DNA from: Alphaproteobacteria bacterium UBA3760
GTDB taxonomy: Bacteria; Pseudomonadota; Alphaproteobacteria; Rs-D84
Direction of reading: 5' to 3'
NCBI GenBank assembly: GCA_002371155.1
Contig: DFGC01000011.1
Span: 1-30,869 of the forward strand
DNA: 30,869 nucleotides
The notes beneath the pieces were generated by a model, which saw nothing but the letters and a program-made list of their open reading frames with translations, ran no database searches and was not told the DNA's origin. The translations under genes were made by a program, and so were the position numbers. Below, piece after piece: positions 1 through 5,662 of the stretch (within the stretch, counting starts at the first letter, position 1; each line of letters begins with the position of its first letter).

Positions 1-596
1 CTTGATGCTTCACTGTTTGATAATACGGTACCCAATTTCCAATCGTATGGATTAACTTTGAAATCTTTGTATAACAAACCTTTCTTATGCAATTCCTTCA
101 TTGCCCACATCACAGATTCCATAAAGTTTCTGTCCATGGTGCGATATCCAAATTCGTCGCCACCATCAACCCAACGACCGACGCGTTCAATAAACTTTAA
201 CCACTCATTAGAATATGTCATAACATCCTGGCGGCATAAATCACAAAAATGTGTAATACCGTCCAATGCCACAATATCTTTGGCTGTGCGACCTTGTTTT
301 TTCTCAACAGATGCCTCTGCTGGAAGCCCGTGACAATCCCAACCCAACGCGCGTTCAACATACTCGCCACGCATAGTGTGGAAACGGCAAACCATATCTT
401 TGACCGCCGATACACCCAAATGTCCCCAATGTGGCAAACCATTTGCAAACGGTGGCCCGTCATAGAACGAAAACGGATGCCCCATTTTTGTTTTATTTAA
501 TGATTTATGGAAAGTATCGTCATTGCGCCAAAAATCCATGATTTTGTGTTCTGTCGCAACAAAGTCAGCCTTGGGTTCTGTTTTTGGGTATGCCAT
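1..596 (-). CDS. ileS: Isoleucyl-tRNA synthetase, N-terminal part (3' end outside window)
   Basis: Charges tRNA-Ile with isoleucine in the cytosol. About 198 codons are visible, read without a stop to the window edge. The class I HIGH-like motif is PHWGHL at residues 55-60, inside FYDGPPFANGLPHWGHL. The conserved CHGLPAE follows at 88-94, and further down come the SVMWA and LSN-type segments of the IleS catalytic core and editing-domain entry. The wording of the HIGH region (YDGPPFANGLPH rather than the E. coli HDGPPYANGSIH) matches the eukaryote-like IleS2 subtype, which is also known from Rickettsiales. The start MAYPKTEP at 594-596 is preceded by an AAAAGG ribosome site. Upstream lies a leader peptide and terminator, so expression is probably controlled by isoleucine charging. 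The shorter open frame at 218-463 is in a different frame and is not the gene. Confidence 0.93.
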   Translation of the reverse strand, partial: MAYPKTEPKADFVATEHKIMDFWRNDDTFHKSLNKTKMGHPFSFYDGPPFANGLPHWGHLGVSAVKDMVCRFHTMRGEYVERALGWDCHGLPAEASVEKKQGRTAKDIVALDGITHFCDLCRQDVMTYSNEWLKFIERVGRWVDGGDEFGYRTMDRNFMESVMWAMKELHKKGLLYKDFKVNPYDWKLGTVLSNSEAS

Positions 597-622
597 TGTT
601 TTTTGCCTTTTGTTTTTATATT

Positions 623-668
623 AAAAAACGGGCGCATATGCGCCCGGGCCACCGCCAAAGCGCAGTGC
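623..668 (-). promoter_or_regulatory. Attenuator terminator/antiterminator before ileS
   Basis: On the minus strand a 7-bp GC stem (646-640 with 635-629, loop 639-636) is followed at once by six T (628-623), a typical intrinsic terminator lying 27 nt before the ileS ATG. An alternative helix pairs 668-660 (GCACTGCGC) with 643-634 (GCGCATATGC): five plus three pairs around a small internal loop. This uses up the terminator 5' arm, so the two folds exclude each other. A ribosome at the leader stop would cover 668-660 and favour termination. A ribosome stalled on the Ile codons would leave that segment free and favour readthrough into ileS. Confidence 0.7.
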
Positions 669-671
669 CGT

Positions 672-716
672 TTATTTAATAATAATTATTTGTTTTTTGT
701 TCATATCACAAATCAT
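672..716 (-). CDS. ileS leader peptide (MICDMNKKQIIIIK or MNKKQIIIIK)
   Basis: A 14-codon frame (10 codons if the inner ATG at 704 is used) upstream of ileS on the same strand. It contains four consecutive isoleucine codons, ATA ATT ATT ATT, at 678-689. The longer version has a fifth Ile as its second codon. Its TAA stop (672-674) sits 3 nt before a segment that can pair with the 5' arm of the following terminator. This is the layout of ribosome-mediated attenuation, as known for amino-acid operons and for E. coli pheST. No strong ribosome site is visible, which is the main weakness. The product itself probably has no function beyond being translated. Confidence 0.72.
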   Translation of the reverse strand: MICDMNKKQIIIIK

Positions 717-724
717 AGAACATA

Positions 725-756
725 TTTATACAAATTTCCAGTTTTTTTTATAACAA
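725..756 (-). promoter_or_regulatory. Possible promoter of the ileS leader transcript
   Basis: A -35-like TTGTTA (756-751) and a -10-like TATAAA (730-725) face ileS, but with a 20-nt spacer, longer than ideal. A minus-strand start must lie in this small gap, because the neighbouring gene at 811 points the other way. The exact boxes are uncertain. Confidence 0.35.
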
Positions 757-757
757 A

Positions 758-785
758 TTGACATTTATGATGGGTGTGATATTGT
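758..785 (+). promoter_or_regulatory. Promoter of the small membrane-protein gene at 811
   Basis: A perfect -35 TTGACA (758-763), a 16-nt spacer and a -10 TATTGT (780-785), placed 25 nt before the ATG at 811. An AAAGGAA ribosome site lies between them. Confidence 0.6.
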
Positions 786-810
786 AAAAATAACAAAAGG
801 AAAAAATAAT

Positions 811-1089
811 ATGAAAAAAAGTAAAAATGTTATCAAAATAGAAAACTTTTTAATTATGTCATTGGCAACAACCGGTTATACTATTTTGGCAACAATTTTC
901 GCCACGGGTATCCCGATAAAAAGTGCGGTTTATGCCCATAATGCGGCACGCAATAACAAATCTAAATTTTCAACAGCATATATGAATCACCACAATGAAT
1001 GTGTTTTGATGTTGTCTGAAATGATCATTGATGGAATAGAAGGAATGCAAAATTATCTGGGACACCGTCTGAACCAAAATCAAAGATAA
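811..1089 (+). CDS. Small predicted membrane protein, unknown function
   Basis: A 92-residue protein I do not recognise. It begins with a lysine-rich stretch (MKKSKNVIK), followed by one hydrophobic segment at about residues 13-40. This is compatible with a single membrane anchor or an uncleaved signal; there is no clear signal peptidase site. The rest is polar with several Asn and His residues, including the stretch NHHNE. It has a good promoter (758-785), an AAAGGAA ribosome site and a terminator right after the stop, so it is a single-gene unit and very likely expressed. No catalytic motif is visible. Confidence 0.65.
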   Translation: MKKSKNVIKIENFLIMSLATTGYTILATIFATGIPIKSAVYAHNAARNNKSKFSTAYMNHHNECVLMLSEMIIDGIEGMQNYLGHRLNQNQR

Positions 1090-1097
1090 AAAAACCA

Positions 1098-1130
1098 ACC
1101 ACCAAAAATTCATTTGGTGGTATTTTTATA
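1098..1130 (+). terminator. Intrinsic terminator after the 811 gene
   Basis: A 9-bp stem ACCACCAAA (1098-1106) / TTTGGTGGT (1113-1121), followed by ATTTTTATA, starting 9 nt after the stop codon. Confidence 0.75.
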
Positions 1131-1157
1131 TACTTAAACGCCAAATCCCTTTATTGT

Positions 1158-1186
1158 TTGACTTTTTTGATGTTTATGGGTAAAAT
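1158..1186 (+). promoter_or_regulatory. Strong promoter of the structured RNA
   Basis: -35 TTGACT (1158-1163), a 17-nt spacer and -10 TAAAAT (1181-1186). The expected start is near G1193, where the structured region begins. Confidence 0.7.
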
Positions 1187-1192
1187 TCTGTC

Positions 1193-1413
1193 GAGCCTAA
1201 GACTAGGTTTGGGGCATGCTAAGCCCACTTCATTCGGTGCGAAAGCATCGTTAAAATGATGTTTCGGTGTTTTTTGCACCGTTATCATCCCTGGCTTTTT
1301 ATGGTCGGGGGTTCGTTGGTTATACAACAGGGGCAACCCAAAAACCGCGAAATCAATGATGAAGTGATTTTAGCAACTCCCCGACCGCTCCTTTTGGGCG
1401 GTTGTTTTTTTTG
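1193..1413 (+). ncRNA. Structured RNA of about 220 nt, family not identified (small RNA or cis leader)
   Basis: A strong promoter just upstream and an intrinsic terminator at the 3' end frame a segment with no credible protein but many helices. These include GGGC 1212-1215 / GCCC 1223-1226; CGGTGC 1235-1240 / GCACCG 1276-1281, enclosing a 7-bp hairpin 1243-1249 / 1258-1264; GTTG 1315-1318 / CAAC 1325-1328; and AAATCA 1350-1355 / TGATTT 1365-1370. An 8-bp long-range helix GGTCGGGG 1303-1310 / CCCCGACC 1379-1386 closes the 3' domain. I found no signature of tmRNA (no tag with stop, no CCA end), RNase P RNA, SRP RNA or the common riboswitches; 6S RNA cannot be excluded. The RNA ends 17 nt before the ATG at 1431, so it could also be a regulatory leader of that gene. 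Confidence 0.6.
1384..1412 (+). terminator. Intrinsic terminator of the structured RNA
   Basis: Stem ACCGCTC 1384-1390 / GGGCGGT 1396-1402 with one G-U pair, then TG and eight T. Its 5' arm shares 1384-1386 with the long-range helix 1303-1310 / 1379-1386, so the two structures partly compete. Confidence 0.8.
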
Positions 1414-1430
1414 TAAAATGGGGTAAAAAA

Positions 1431-1829
1431 ATGACGATTATTATCAAAGATTTCTTTAATTTGGATTTTGGTGTTGTTTCAAATGATTTGGTTGCCGATG
1501 TTCATTCGTTATTGACATACAAATCAACCGACATCCGAAAATATATGCGCCATATCAGAAAAATATTAAACGATATCCAAAAAAAATTACCCCCTGAATT
1601 ATTAAAATATCAATCGCATGTTGAACGAAATGTTATGTATCATGTTATGTTTCATTTTGATAATTTTGTATCGCCAATGACGAATTTAACCAATAGTATA
1701 TTGATGCAAATTCTGGTAAGTGCGACGGATTTATCACACAAATCAACAAGAAAATCTGATAAAGAAAATTTCAAGAAAATAACCGAAATTGTTGCACCAA
1801 TGTGGCGCAAACGAATGGGAATGATTTAA
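1431..1829 (+). CDS. Unknown 132-residue protein
   Basis: I do not recognise this protein. It opens MTIIIKDFFNLDFGVV, is mostly alpha-helix forming and basic, and has no signal peptide or convincing membrane span. The start is set by a GGGG ribosome site 7 nt before the ATG. It has no promoter of its own between the terminator at 1384-1412 and the ATG, so expression must come from readthrough of the upstream structured RNA or from inside it. That context hints that the RNA may control this gene. Base use resembles the neighbouring AT-rich unknown genes. Confidence 0.55.
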   Translation: MTIIIKDFFNLDFGVVSNDLVADVHSLLTYKSTDIRKYMRHIRKILNDIQKKLPPELLKYQSHVERNVMYHVMFHFDNFVSPMTNLTNSILMQILVSATDLSHKSTRKSDKENFKKITEIVAPMWRKRMGMI

Positions 1830-1836
1830 TTCTAAA

Positions 1837-1860
1837 TAAAAAACCGCACATATCGTGCGG
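1837..1860 (-). terminator. Terminator between convergent genes, mainly serving the minus strand
   Basis: Stem CCGCAC 1844-1849 / GTGCGG 1855-1860. On the minus strand it is followed by TTTTTTA, ending transcription from the GIY-YIG/tRNA-Thr side. On the plus strand the tail is only TAAATATTT, so it works less well for the 1431 gene. Confidence 0.7.
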
Positions 1861-1889
1861 TAAATATTTGAATATGTATATGACCTTTT

Positions 1890-1941
1890 GCATACCTTTT
1901 TCGCTTGGGTGGCCTGCCACCCGTAGCGTCATCGACGCGAA
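1890..1941. repeat. Double-hairpin interspersed repeat, copy A
   Basis: A 52-nt element matching 2238-2289 at 49 of 52 positions. It holds two palindromes: GGGTGGC CT GCCACCC and GCGTC nnn GACGC, the second with a changed 3-nt loop (ATC here, AAA in copy B). It lies between the terminator at 1837-1860 and the 3' end of the GIY-YIG gene. Confidence 0.8.
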
Positions 1942-1943
1942 TA

Positions 1944-2189
1944 TTATTTCCAAAAATGTCTATTTGCAAAAGCCAAGCCAGACCCAGATTTTAAGTATTG
2001 TTCAAATTCTATGGCGGCATCTTTGGACAAAAAAGCAACATAATTTACTAATTGCCAAGGTATGTATTTTGATGTATGCACAGAACGACCAGAATTATGG
2101 TCATTAAACCGTTTTTTTAAATCGGATGTCATACCAATATATTTTTGTTCTGGACTGGAAATACTTTTTATCAGATACACATAAAACAT
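1944..2189 (-). CDS. GIY-YIG domain protein (YhbQ/UPF0213-like single-domain type)
   Basis: An 81-residue stand-alone GIY-YIG domain. The first motif is YVY at residues 3-5 and the second YIG at 17-19. The conserved Arg follows in DLKKRF (about 27), then HTSKY with PWQLV, and the likely catalytic Glu in EFEQYLKSGSG (about 63). The GIY-YIG superfamily is a nuclease fold; small single-domain members are common in bacteria and their roles are mostly undefined, with DNA repair or processing suggested. It lies downstream of tRNA-Thr on the same strand and ends before the terminator at 1837-1860. A repeat copy sits on each side of the gene. Confidence 0.85.
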   Translation of the reverse strand: MFYVYLIKSISSPEQKYIGMTSDLKKRFNDHNSGRSVHTSKYIPWQLVNYVAFLSKDAAIEFEQYLKSGSGLAFANRHFWK

Positions 2190-2237
2190 TTATACTCTGT
2201 CCCCCTTCGCCCTTTGGGCTATGGGCGACACTCCTTC

Positions 2238-2289
2238 GCATACCTTTTCCGCTTGGGTGGCCTGCCACCCGTAGCGTCAAAGACGCGAA
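2238..2289. repeat. Double-hairpin interspersed repeat, copy B, next to tRNA-Thr
   Basis: Second copy of the 52-nt element at 1890-1941, with the same palindromes GGGTGGC CT GCCACCC and GCGTC AAA GACGC. It ends 3 nt from the CCA end of tRNA-Thr. A further hairpin TCGCCC 2207-2212 / GGGCGA 2223-2228 on its other side may belong to a longer version of the element. Confidence 0.8.
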
Positions 2290-2292
2290 GGG

Positions 2293-2368
2293 TGGTGCCG
2301 GAAACAGGATTCGAACCTGCGACCCCCTCATTACGAATGAGATGCTCTACCAACTGAGCTATTCCGGC
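2293..2368 (-). tRNA. tRNA-Thr (anticodon CGT)
   Basis: A complete cloverleaf on the minus strand. Acceptor GCCGGAA pairs with TTCCGGC, the D-arm is GCTCAGTTGGTAGAGC, the anticodon loop TTCGTAA gives CGT, and the T-loop has GGTTCGAATCC. The discriminator is A and CCA is encoded (2295-2293). It decodes ACG. Confidence 0.96.
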
Positions 2369-2378
2369 GCATGCGGTT

Positions 2379-2407
2379 ATCATAACCAACAAAATCGCAA
2401 TTTTCAA
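2379..2407 (-). promoter_or_regulatory. Promoter of tRNA-Thr
   Basis: -35 TTGAAA (2407-2402), a 17-nt spacer and -10 TATGAT (2384-2379). The predicted start lies about 4 nt before the tRNA 5' end. Confidence 0.55.
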
Positions 2408-2413
2408 GCGTTT

Positions 2414-2845
2414 TTATTTTATGTAATATTCTTTTAATTGCTGGGTTAATTGTTGTCTTAATTTAGCGATTGTTCGTAATGCTTGATACTTTGACATATC
2501 AACCGGTAAAAATTCGTCAGCATTACGCAACATATTTTTACCAAACATTTTTGTTAAATCGCGTATTTCAACATCGATTGGTATATCTTTATATGGATCG
2601 TTATAAGGGGTTCCTGCACATTTGAATCGGACAGCAACACCTATATCATATGCATCTTGTTCACGGACGTTCCAGTCAACAATTTCTCTAAATTGTGGAT
2701 ACATTTGTTTAATTTCCACAAAGGTGACATAATCTTCAACCTTATAACGCCCAAATCTATATTCGGTATGTGTTGTGTATTCTTTTTTGTGAACATCGTT
2801 ATTACGCAAATCGTAATAAATTTTCTTTTTATCAGATTCTGTCAT
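2414..2845 (-). CDS. Unknown 143-residue cytosolic protein downstream of mnmG
   Basis: I do not recognise it. The start chosen is ATG at 2845 (MTESDKKKIYYD), because an AAGGAAA ribosome site lies just before it. The longer frame to 2887 runs into the copied mnmG tail. The protein is charged and soluble-looking, with an N-terminal basic/acidic region, a Tyr-rich middle and a C-terminal helix rich in Leu and Gln (KLRQQLTQQLKEYY). It has no signal peptide. It is the last gene of the fabD-fabG-mnmG run. Confidence 0.6.
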   Translation of the reverse strand: MTESDKKKIYYDLRNNDVHKKEYTTHTEYRFGRYKVEDYVTFVEIKQMYPQFREIVDWNVREQDAYDIGVAVRFKCAGTPYNDPYKDIPIDVEIRDLTKMFGKNMLRNADEFLPVDMSKYQALRTIAKLRQQLTQQLKEYYIK

Positions 2846-2867
2846 TTGTATTTCCTTGCTTATGTGA

Positions 2868-2927
2868 TTTAATTTTACGCAACACAACCATAATTCCCGC
2901 CGGTGTCATACCCAGTATGCGCGACAA
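2868..2927 (-). repeat. Copy of the mnmG 3' end (59/60 identical to 3276-3335)
   Basis: A direct repeat 408 nt from the genuine mnmG tail. Read in the mnmG frame it still gives LSRILGMTPAGIMVVLRKIK, against LSRIPGMTPAGIMVVLRKIK in the gene. Beyond 2868 and 2927 the similarity stops. It has no start codon or upstream domain, so it is a coding relic. The unknown gene 2944-3261 lies between the two copies. Confidence 0.9.
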
Positions 2928-2943
2928 AACAACAATTTTCAAG

Positions 2944-3261
2944 TTATTTGTTATTTTGTTTGTTTTGTTCGGCTAATTTATCCAATACCGCACGTCCAAT
3001 TTTATAAACGGTTAAATCCGATTGTGTTATATTGTGTTTGCCAATCGTTTTGCCACCCTTGGAAATTTTGGTTTCTAAATGGCTGGGGATTTTATCGTTA
3101 TCAACATAATAATTGCATATTAAAACCACAAATTGTCCCAGCCGTATTCCGGTGGTTTGTTTATACCCCAAAATAAAATTATTATTTTTTGGTAAAACAA
3201 CCCGATTTAATTTTGTGTTTTTTAAAATATTATAAATTTCTTGAATTTGTTCTTGTGTCAT
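2944..3261 (-). CDS. Unknown 105-residue protein overlapping the mnmG stop
   Basis: I do not recognise it. The ATG (3261-3259) overlaps the mnmG TGA in an ATGA arrangement, implying translational coupling. The protein is small, basic and soluble-looking, with the pieces TKLNRVVLPKNNNFILGYK and KISKGGKTIGKH, and an Asn/Gln/Lys-rich tail. It sits exactly between the true mnmG tail and its copy at 2868-2927, as if it came in with a duplication or small insertion at the mnmG 3' end. Confidence 0.65.
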   Translation of the reverse strand: MTQEQIQEIYNILKNTKLNRVVLPKNNNFILGYKQTTGIRLGQFVVLICNYYVDNDKIPSHLETKISKGGKTIGKHNITQSDLTVYKIGRAVLDKLAEQNKQNNK

Positions 3262-4913
3262 TTTTTGTCCCCTTGTTTAATTTTACGCAACACAACCATA
3301 ATTCCCGCCGGTGTCATACCCGGTATGCGCGACAATGTCGCAATATTTTCAGGTCGTGTTTTGTTTAATTTTTCAATCAGTTCATTCGTCAACCCCGGCA
3401 TATTTGTATAATCCATATTTGCCGGAATTTTCATATTCATATCACGCATCACCGATTCCATTTCCCGTGCATTGCGTTCGATATATCCTGCATACATTTT
3501 ATCGTTTTCTTTTATTTCGTCTGCGCGACGGGAATAAATTTTTTCATAATCGGCATGTGATAATAATCCCAAATCAACACCGGTTTTACCAAGACGCGCA
3601 ATCGCGTTATCCGCACGCAGGTTTAACCTGTATTCCGCGCGCGATGTGAACATACGATATGGTTCGTCCACACCCAATGTTGTAATGTCGTCGATTAAAA
3701 CCCCAATCATGGAATTTGTGCGATTTAATTCCAACGGCGCGATATTTAATGCAAACGCCGCCGCATTTGCGCCCGCAACAATACCCTGGGCGGCGGCCTC
3801 TTCATAACCCGATGTCCCATTGATTTGCCCAGCAAAGAACAATCCCGGTATATCTTTGGATTCCAATGTTGATTTTAATTTTCGTGCGTCAATTGCGTCG
3901 TATTCAATCGCATATCCGAAACGGGCAACGCGTGCATGTTCCAATCCCGGAATTGTGCGAATCCATGCGTCTTGAATATCTGCGCCAAACGATGTTGAAA
4001 TACCATTTGGATAAATTAAATCACTATTTAATCCCTCGGGTTCTAAAAACACATGGTGCGATGTGTGTTCTGGAAAACGCATAACTTTATCTTCCAGGCT
4101 CGGGCAATACCGCGGACCGGTGCCACGAATATCACCGTTATACATCGGCGCAGACGATATGTTTTCACGAATTATTTCGTGCGTTTTTTCGGTGGTGTGC
4201 GTGATAAAGCAACTTTCATTATATGTGTTGTTATCATCGCCAAACATAAACCAATCGTGTGGCGTGTCGCCCGGTTGAATTTCACATACCGAAAAATCTA
4301 TACTGTCCCGATAAATTCGCGCCGGTGTCCCTGTTTTCAATCGCATTAAATCAAACCCAGAATTTTGCAACACGCGTGAAATATACGAATCATTTTCTTG
4401 GTATTCACCATTATCCATCAACCGCCCAGATGGAATTTTTTCATCGCCACGCGTCACCACGCCACCCAAAAAAGTCCCCGTTGTTAAAACAATTGCGCGC
4501 GCGCTATACGCATTGTTTACGGTCTTTTTCTGAAAATCCACAGACACAACTTTATCAAATAAAATTGTTAAATTTTTTGTATCAACCAAAATTTGCATAA
4601 CCGCATTGTGATATAAATCGCGGTCAATTTGCGCCCGCAGTGCGCGTGTTGCCGCACCATGCGTGGCATTTAACATACGAAAATGAATTCCCGCGGCGTC
4701 CGCCGCGCGTGGCATAACACCGCCCAATGCGGCGATTTCTGCGACCATTTGTGATTTGCCCGGGCCACCAATTGACGGATTACAACTCATCGCGCCAATG
4801 TCCGATTCACGCATTGTTATCAGTAAAGTTTTTGCACCGCGTCGCGCCGCGCCCGCGGCGGCATCAACACCGGCATGTCCCCCACCAATAACAATCACAT
4901 CAAAATTTTGCAT
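3258..4913 (-). CDS. mnmG: tRNA U34 carboxymethylaminomethyl synthesis enzyme MnmG (GidA)
   Basis: FAD-binding subunit which, with MnmE, installs the (carboxymethyl)aminomethyl group on U34 of tRNAs. The FAD motif GGGHAG is at residues 10-15. The family signatures CNPSIGGPGKSQ, GTGPRYCPSLEDK and GQINGTSGYEEAAAQG are all present, with the conserved Cys in RYCPS. At 551 residues it is about 70-80 shorter than the usual 620-630. The gap falls in the helical region after SRAEYRL, between DEIKEND and MYAGYI; the C-terminal LSRIPGMTPAGI block is kept. Three nt separate it from fabG upstream, and it overlaps the next gene by 4 nt. mnmE is not in the window. The gene looks intact rather than broken. 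Confidence 0.96.
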   Translation of the reverse strand: MQNFDVIVIGGGHAGVDAAAGAARRGAKTLLITMRESDIGAMSCNPSIGGPGKSQMVAEIAALGGVMPRAADAAGIHFRMLNATHGAATRALRAQIDRDLYHNAVMQILVDTKNLTILFDKVVSVDFQKKTVNNAYSARAIVLTTGTFLGGVVTRGDEKIPSGRLMDNGEYQENDSYISRVLQNSGFDLMRLKTGTPARIYRDSIDFSVCEIQPGDTPHDWFMFGDDNNTYNESCFITHTTEKTHEIIRENISSAPMYNGDIRGTGPRYCPSLEDKVMRFPEHTSHHVFLEPEGLNSDLIYPNGISTSFGADIQDAWIRTIPGLEHARVARFGYAIEYDAIDARKLKSTLESKDIPGLFFAGQINGTSGYEEAAAQGIVAGANAAAFALNIAPLELNRTNSMIGVLIDDITTLGVDEPYRMFTSRAEYRLNLRADNAIARLGKTGVDLGLLSHADYEKIYSRRADEIKENDKMYAGYIERNAREMESVMRDMNMKIPANMDYTNMPGLTNELIEKLNKTRPENIATLSRIPGMTPAGIMVVLRKIKQGDKK

Positions 4914-4916
4914 GAA

Positions 4917-5645
4917 TTAAAACCGCCCCATACCACCATTTACATGAATTGTTTGCCCGTTGATATACGATGCCTCGTTTGATGCCAAAAACACACAAAC
5001 GGACGCAATATCATCGGGTTCGCCAAAACGTCCGGCGGGAATTTGCGCCAAATATTTTTCTTTCAACGCGTCCGGCAAAACATCGGTCATCGGTGTTTTA
5101 ATAAATCCCGGTGCGATTGCATTCGCGGTAATACCACGCGATGCAACCTCGGCGGCGATAGATTTTGTCATCGCAATCAACGCGCCTTTGGATGCGGCAT
5201 AGTTCGCCTGACCCGCGCCACCAACGCACCCAACAATAGAAGCCATATTTATAATACGACCCCATTTTTGTTTCATCATTGGCATCAACACCGCACGACA
5301 TGTTTTGAACGCGGCGCGCAAATTAGTATTTATAACATCGTCAAATTGTGCATCGGTCATACGCATCATCAAAGTATCCATGGTAATTCCCGCGTTGTTT
5401 ATCAACACATCGATTTTCCCAGCGCGCGCGATTGTGTCTGTGATTAAATTATTTGCGGCATCGTCTTTTGATAAATCGGCAACAATTTTAATAAACGAAT
5501 CATCAAATTCTTGATTCAGTTTTTCTTCGCGTCGCCCAGACACCACAACCGTTGCGCCCGCATTTTTCATGGCACGCGCAATCGCGCCACCAATGCCGCC
5601 CGTTGCCCCAGTTATCAAAACAACTTTATTTGTTAAATCAAACAT
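4917..5645 (-). CDS. fabG: 3-oxoacyl-[acyl-carrier-protein] reductase FabG
   Basis: NADPH-dependent reduction of 3-oxoacyl-ACP in fatty-acid elongation. It is a classical short-chain dehydrogenase of 242 residues, normal for FabG. The nucleotide-binding motif TGATGGIG is at 12-19 and NNAG at about 83-86. Asn108, Ser136, Tyr149 and Lys153 form the catalytic set. The C-terminal IAPGFIKTPMTD and INGQTIHVNGGM blocks are FabG-like. It lies between an unknown gene (gap 17 nt) and mnmG (gap 3 nt), with fabD two genes upstream, which supports FabG over other SDR roles. Confidence 0.95.
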   Translation of the reverse strand: MFDLTNKVVLITGATGGIGGAIARAMKNAGATVVVSGRREEKLNQEFDDSFIKIVADLSKDDAANNLITDTIARAGKIDVLINNAGITMDTLMMRMTDAQFDDVINTNLRAAFKTCRAVLMPMMKQKWGRIINMASIVGCVGGAGQANYAASKGALIAMTKSIAAEVASRGITANAIAPGFIKTPMTDVLPDALKEKYLAQIPAGRFGEPDDIASVCVFLASNEASYINGQTIHVNGGMGRF

Positions 5646-5662
5646 TTTATTCCCCCCGTGTT

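Noticed and set aside
597..810. T-box riboswitch before ileS
   Set aside because: The leader is too short and has no T-box sequence or specifier loop; the Ile-codon leader peptide explains the terminator better.
1216..1254. Leader peptide MLSPLHSVRKHR inside the structured RNA
   Set aside because: The frame has no ribosome site, no amino-acid bias and lies in a helix-rich region; likely chance.
1193..1413. Permuted tmRNA
   Set aside because: A stretch near 1346-1377 can be read as NREINDEVILAT, a little like an ssrA tag. No stop codon follows at the right place, and no tRNA-like acceptor with CCA is present.
2104..2437. Short proteins with LRVAGHPSGKG-like sequence near tRNA-Thr
   Set aside because: They are translations of the palindromic repeat and the tRNA, on both strands; no ribosome sites.
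2846..2887. Longer start of the 2414-2845 gene
   Set aside because: The extra codons lie in the copied mnmG tail, and a good ribosome site precedes 2845.
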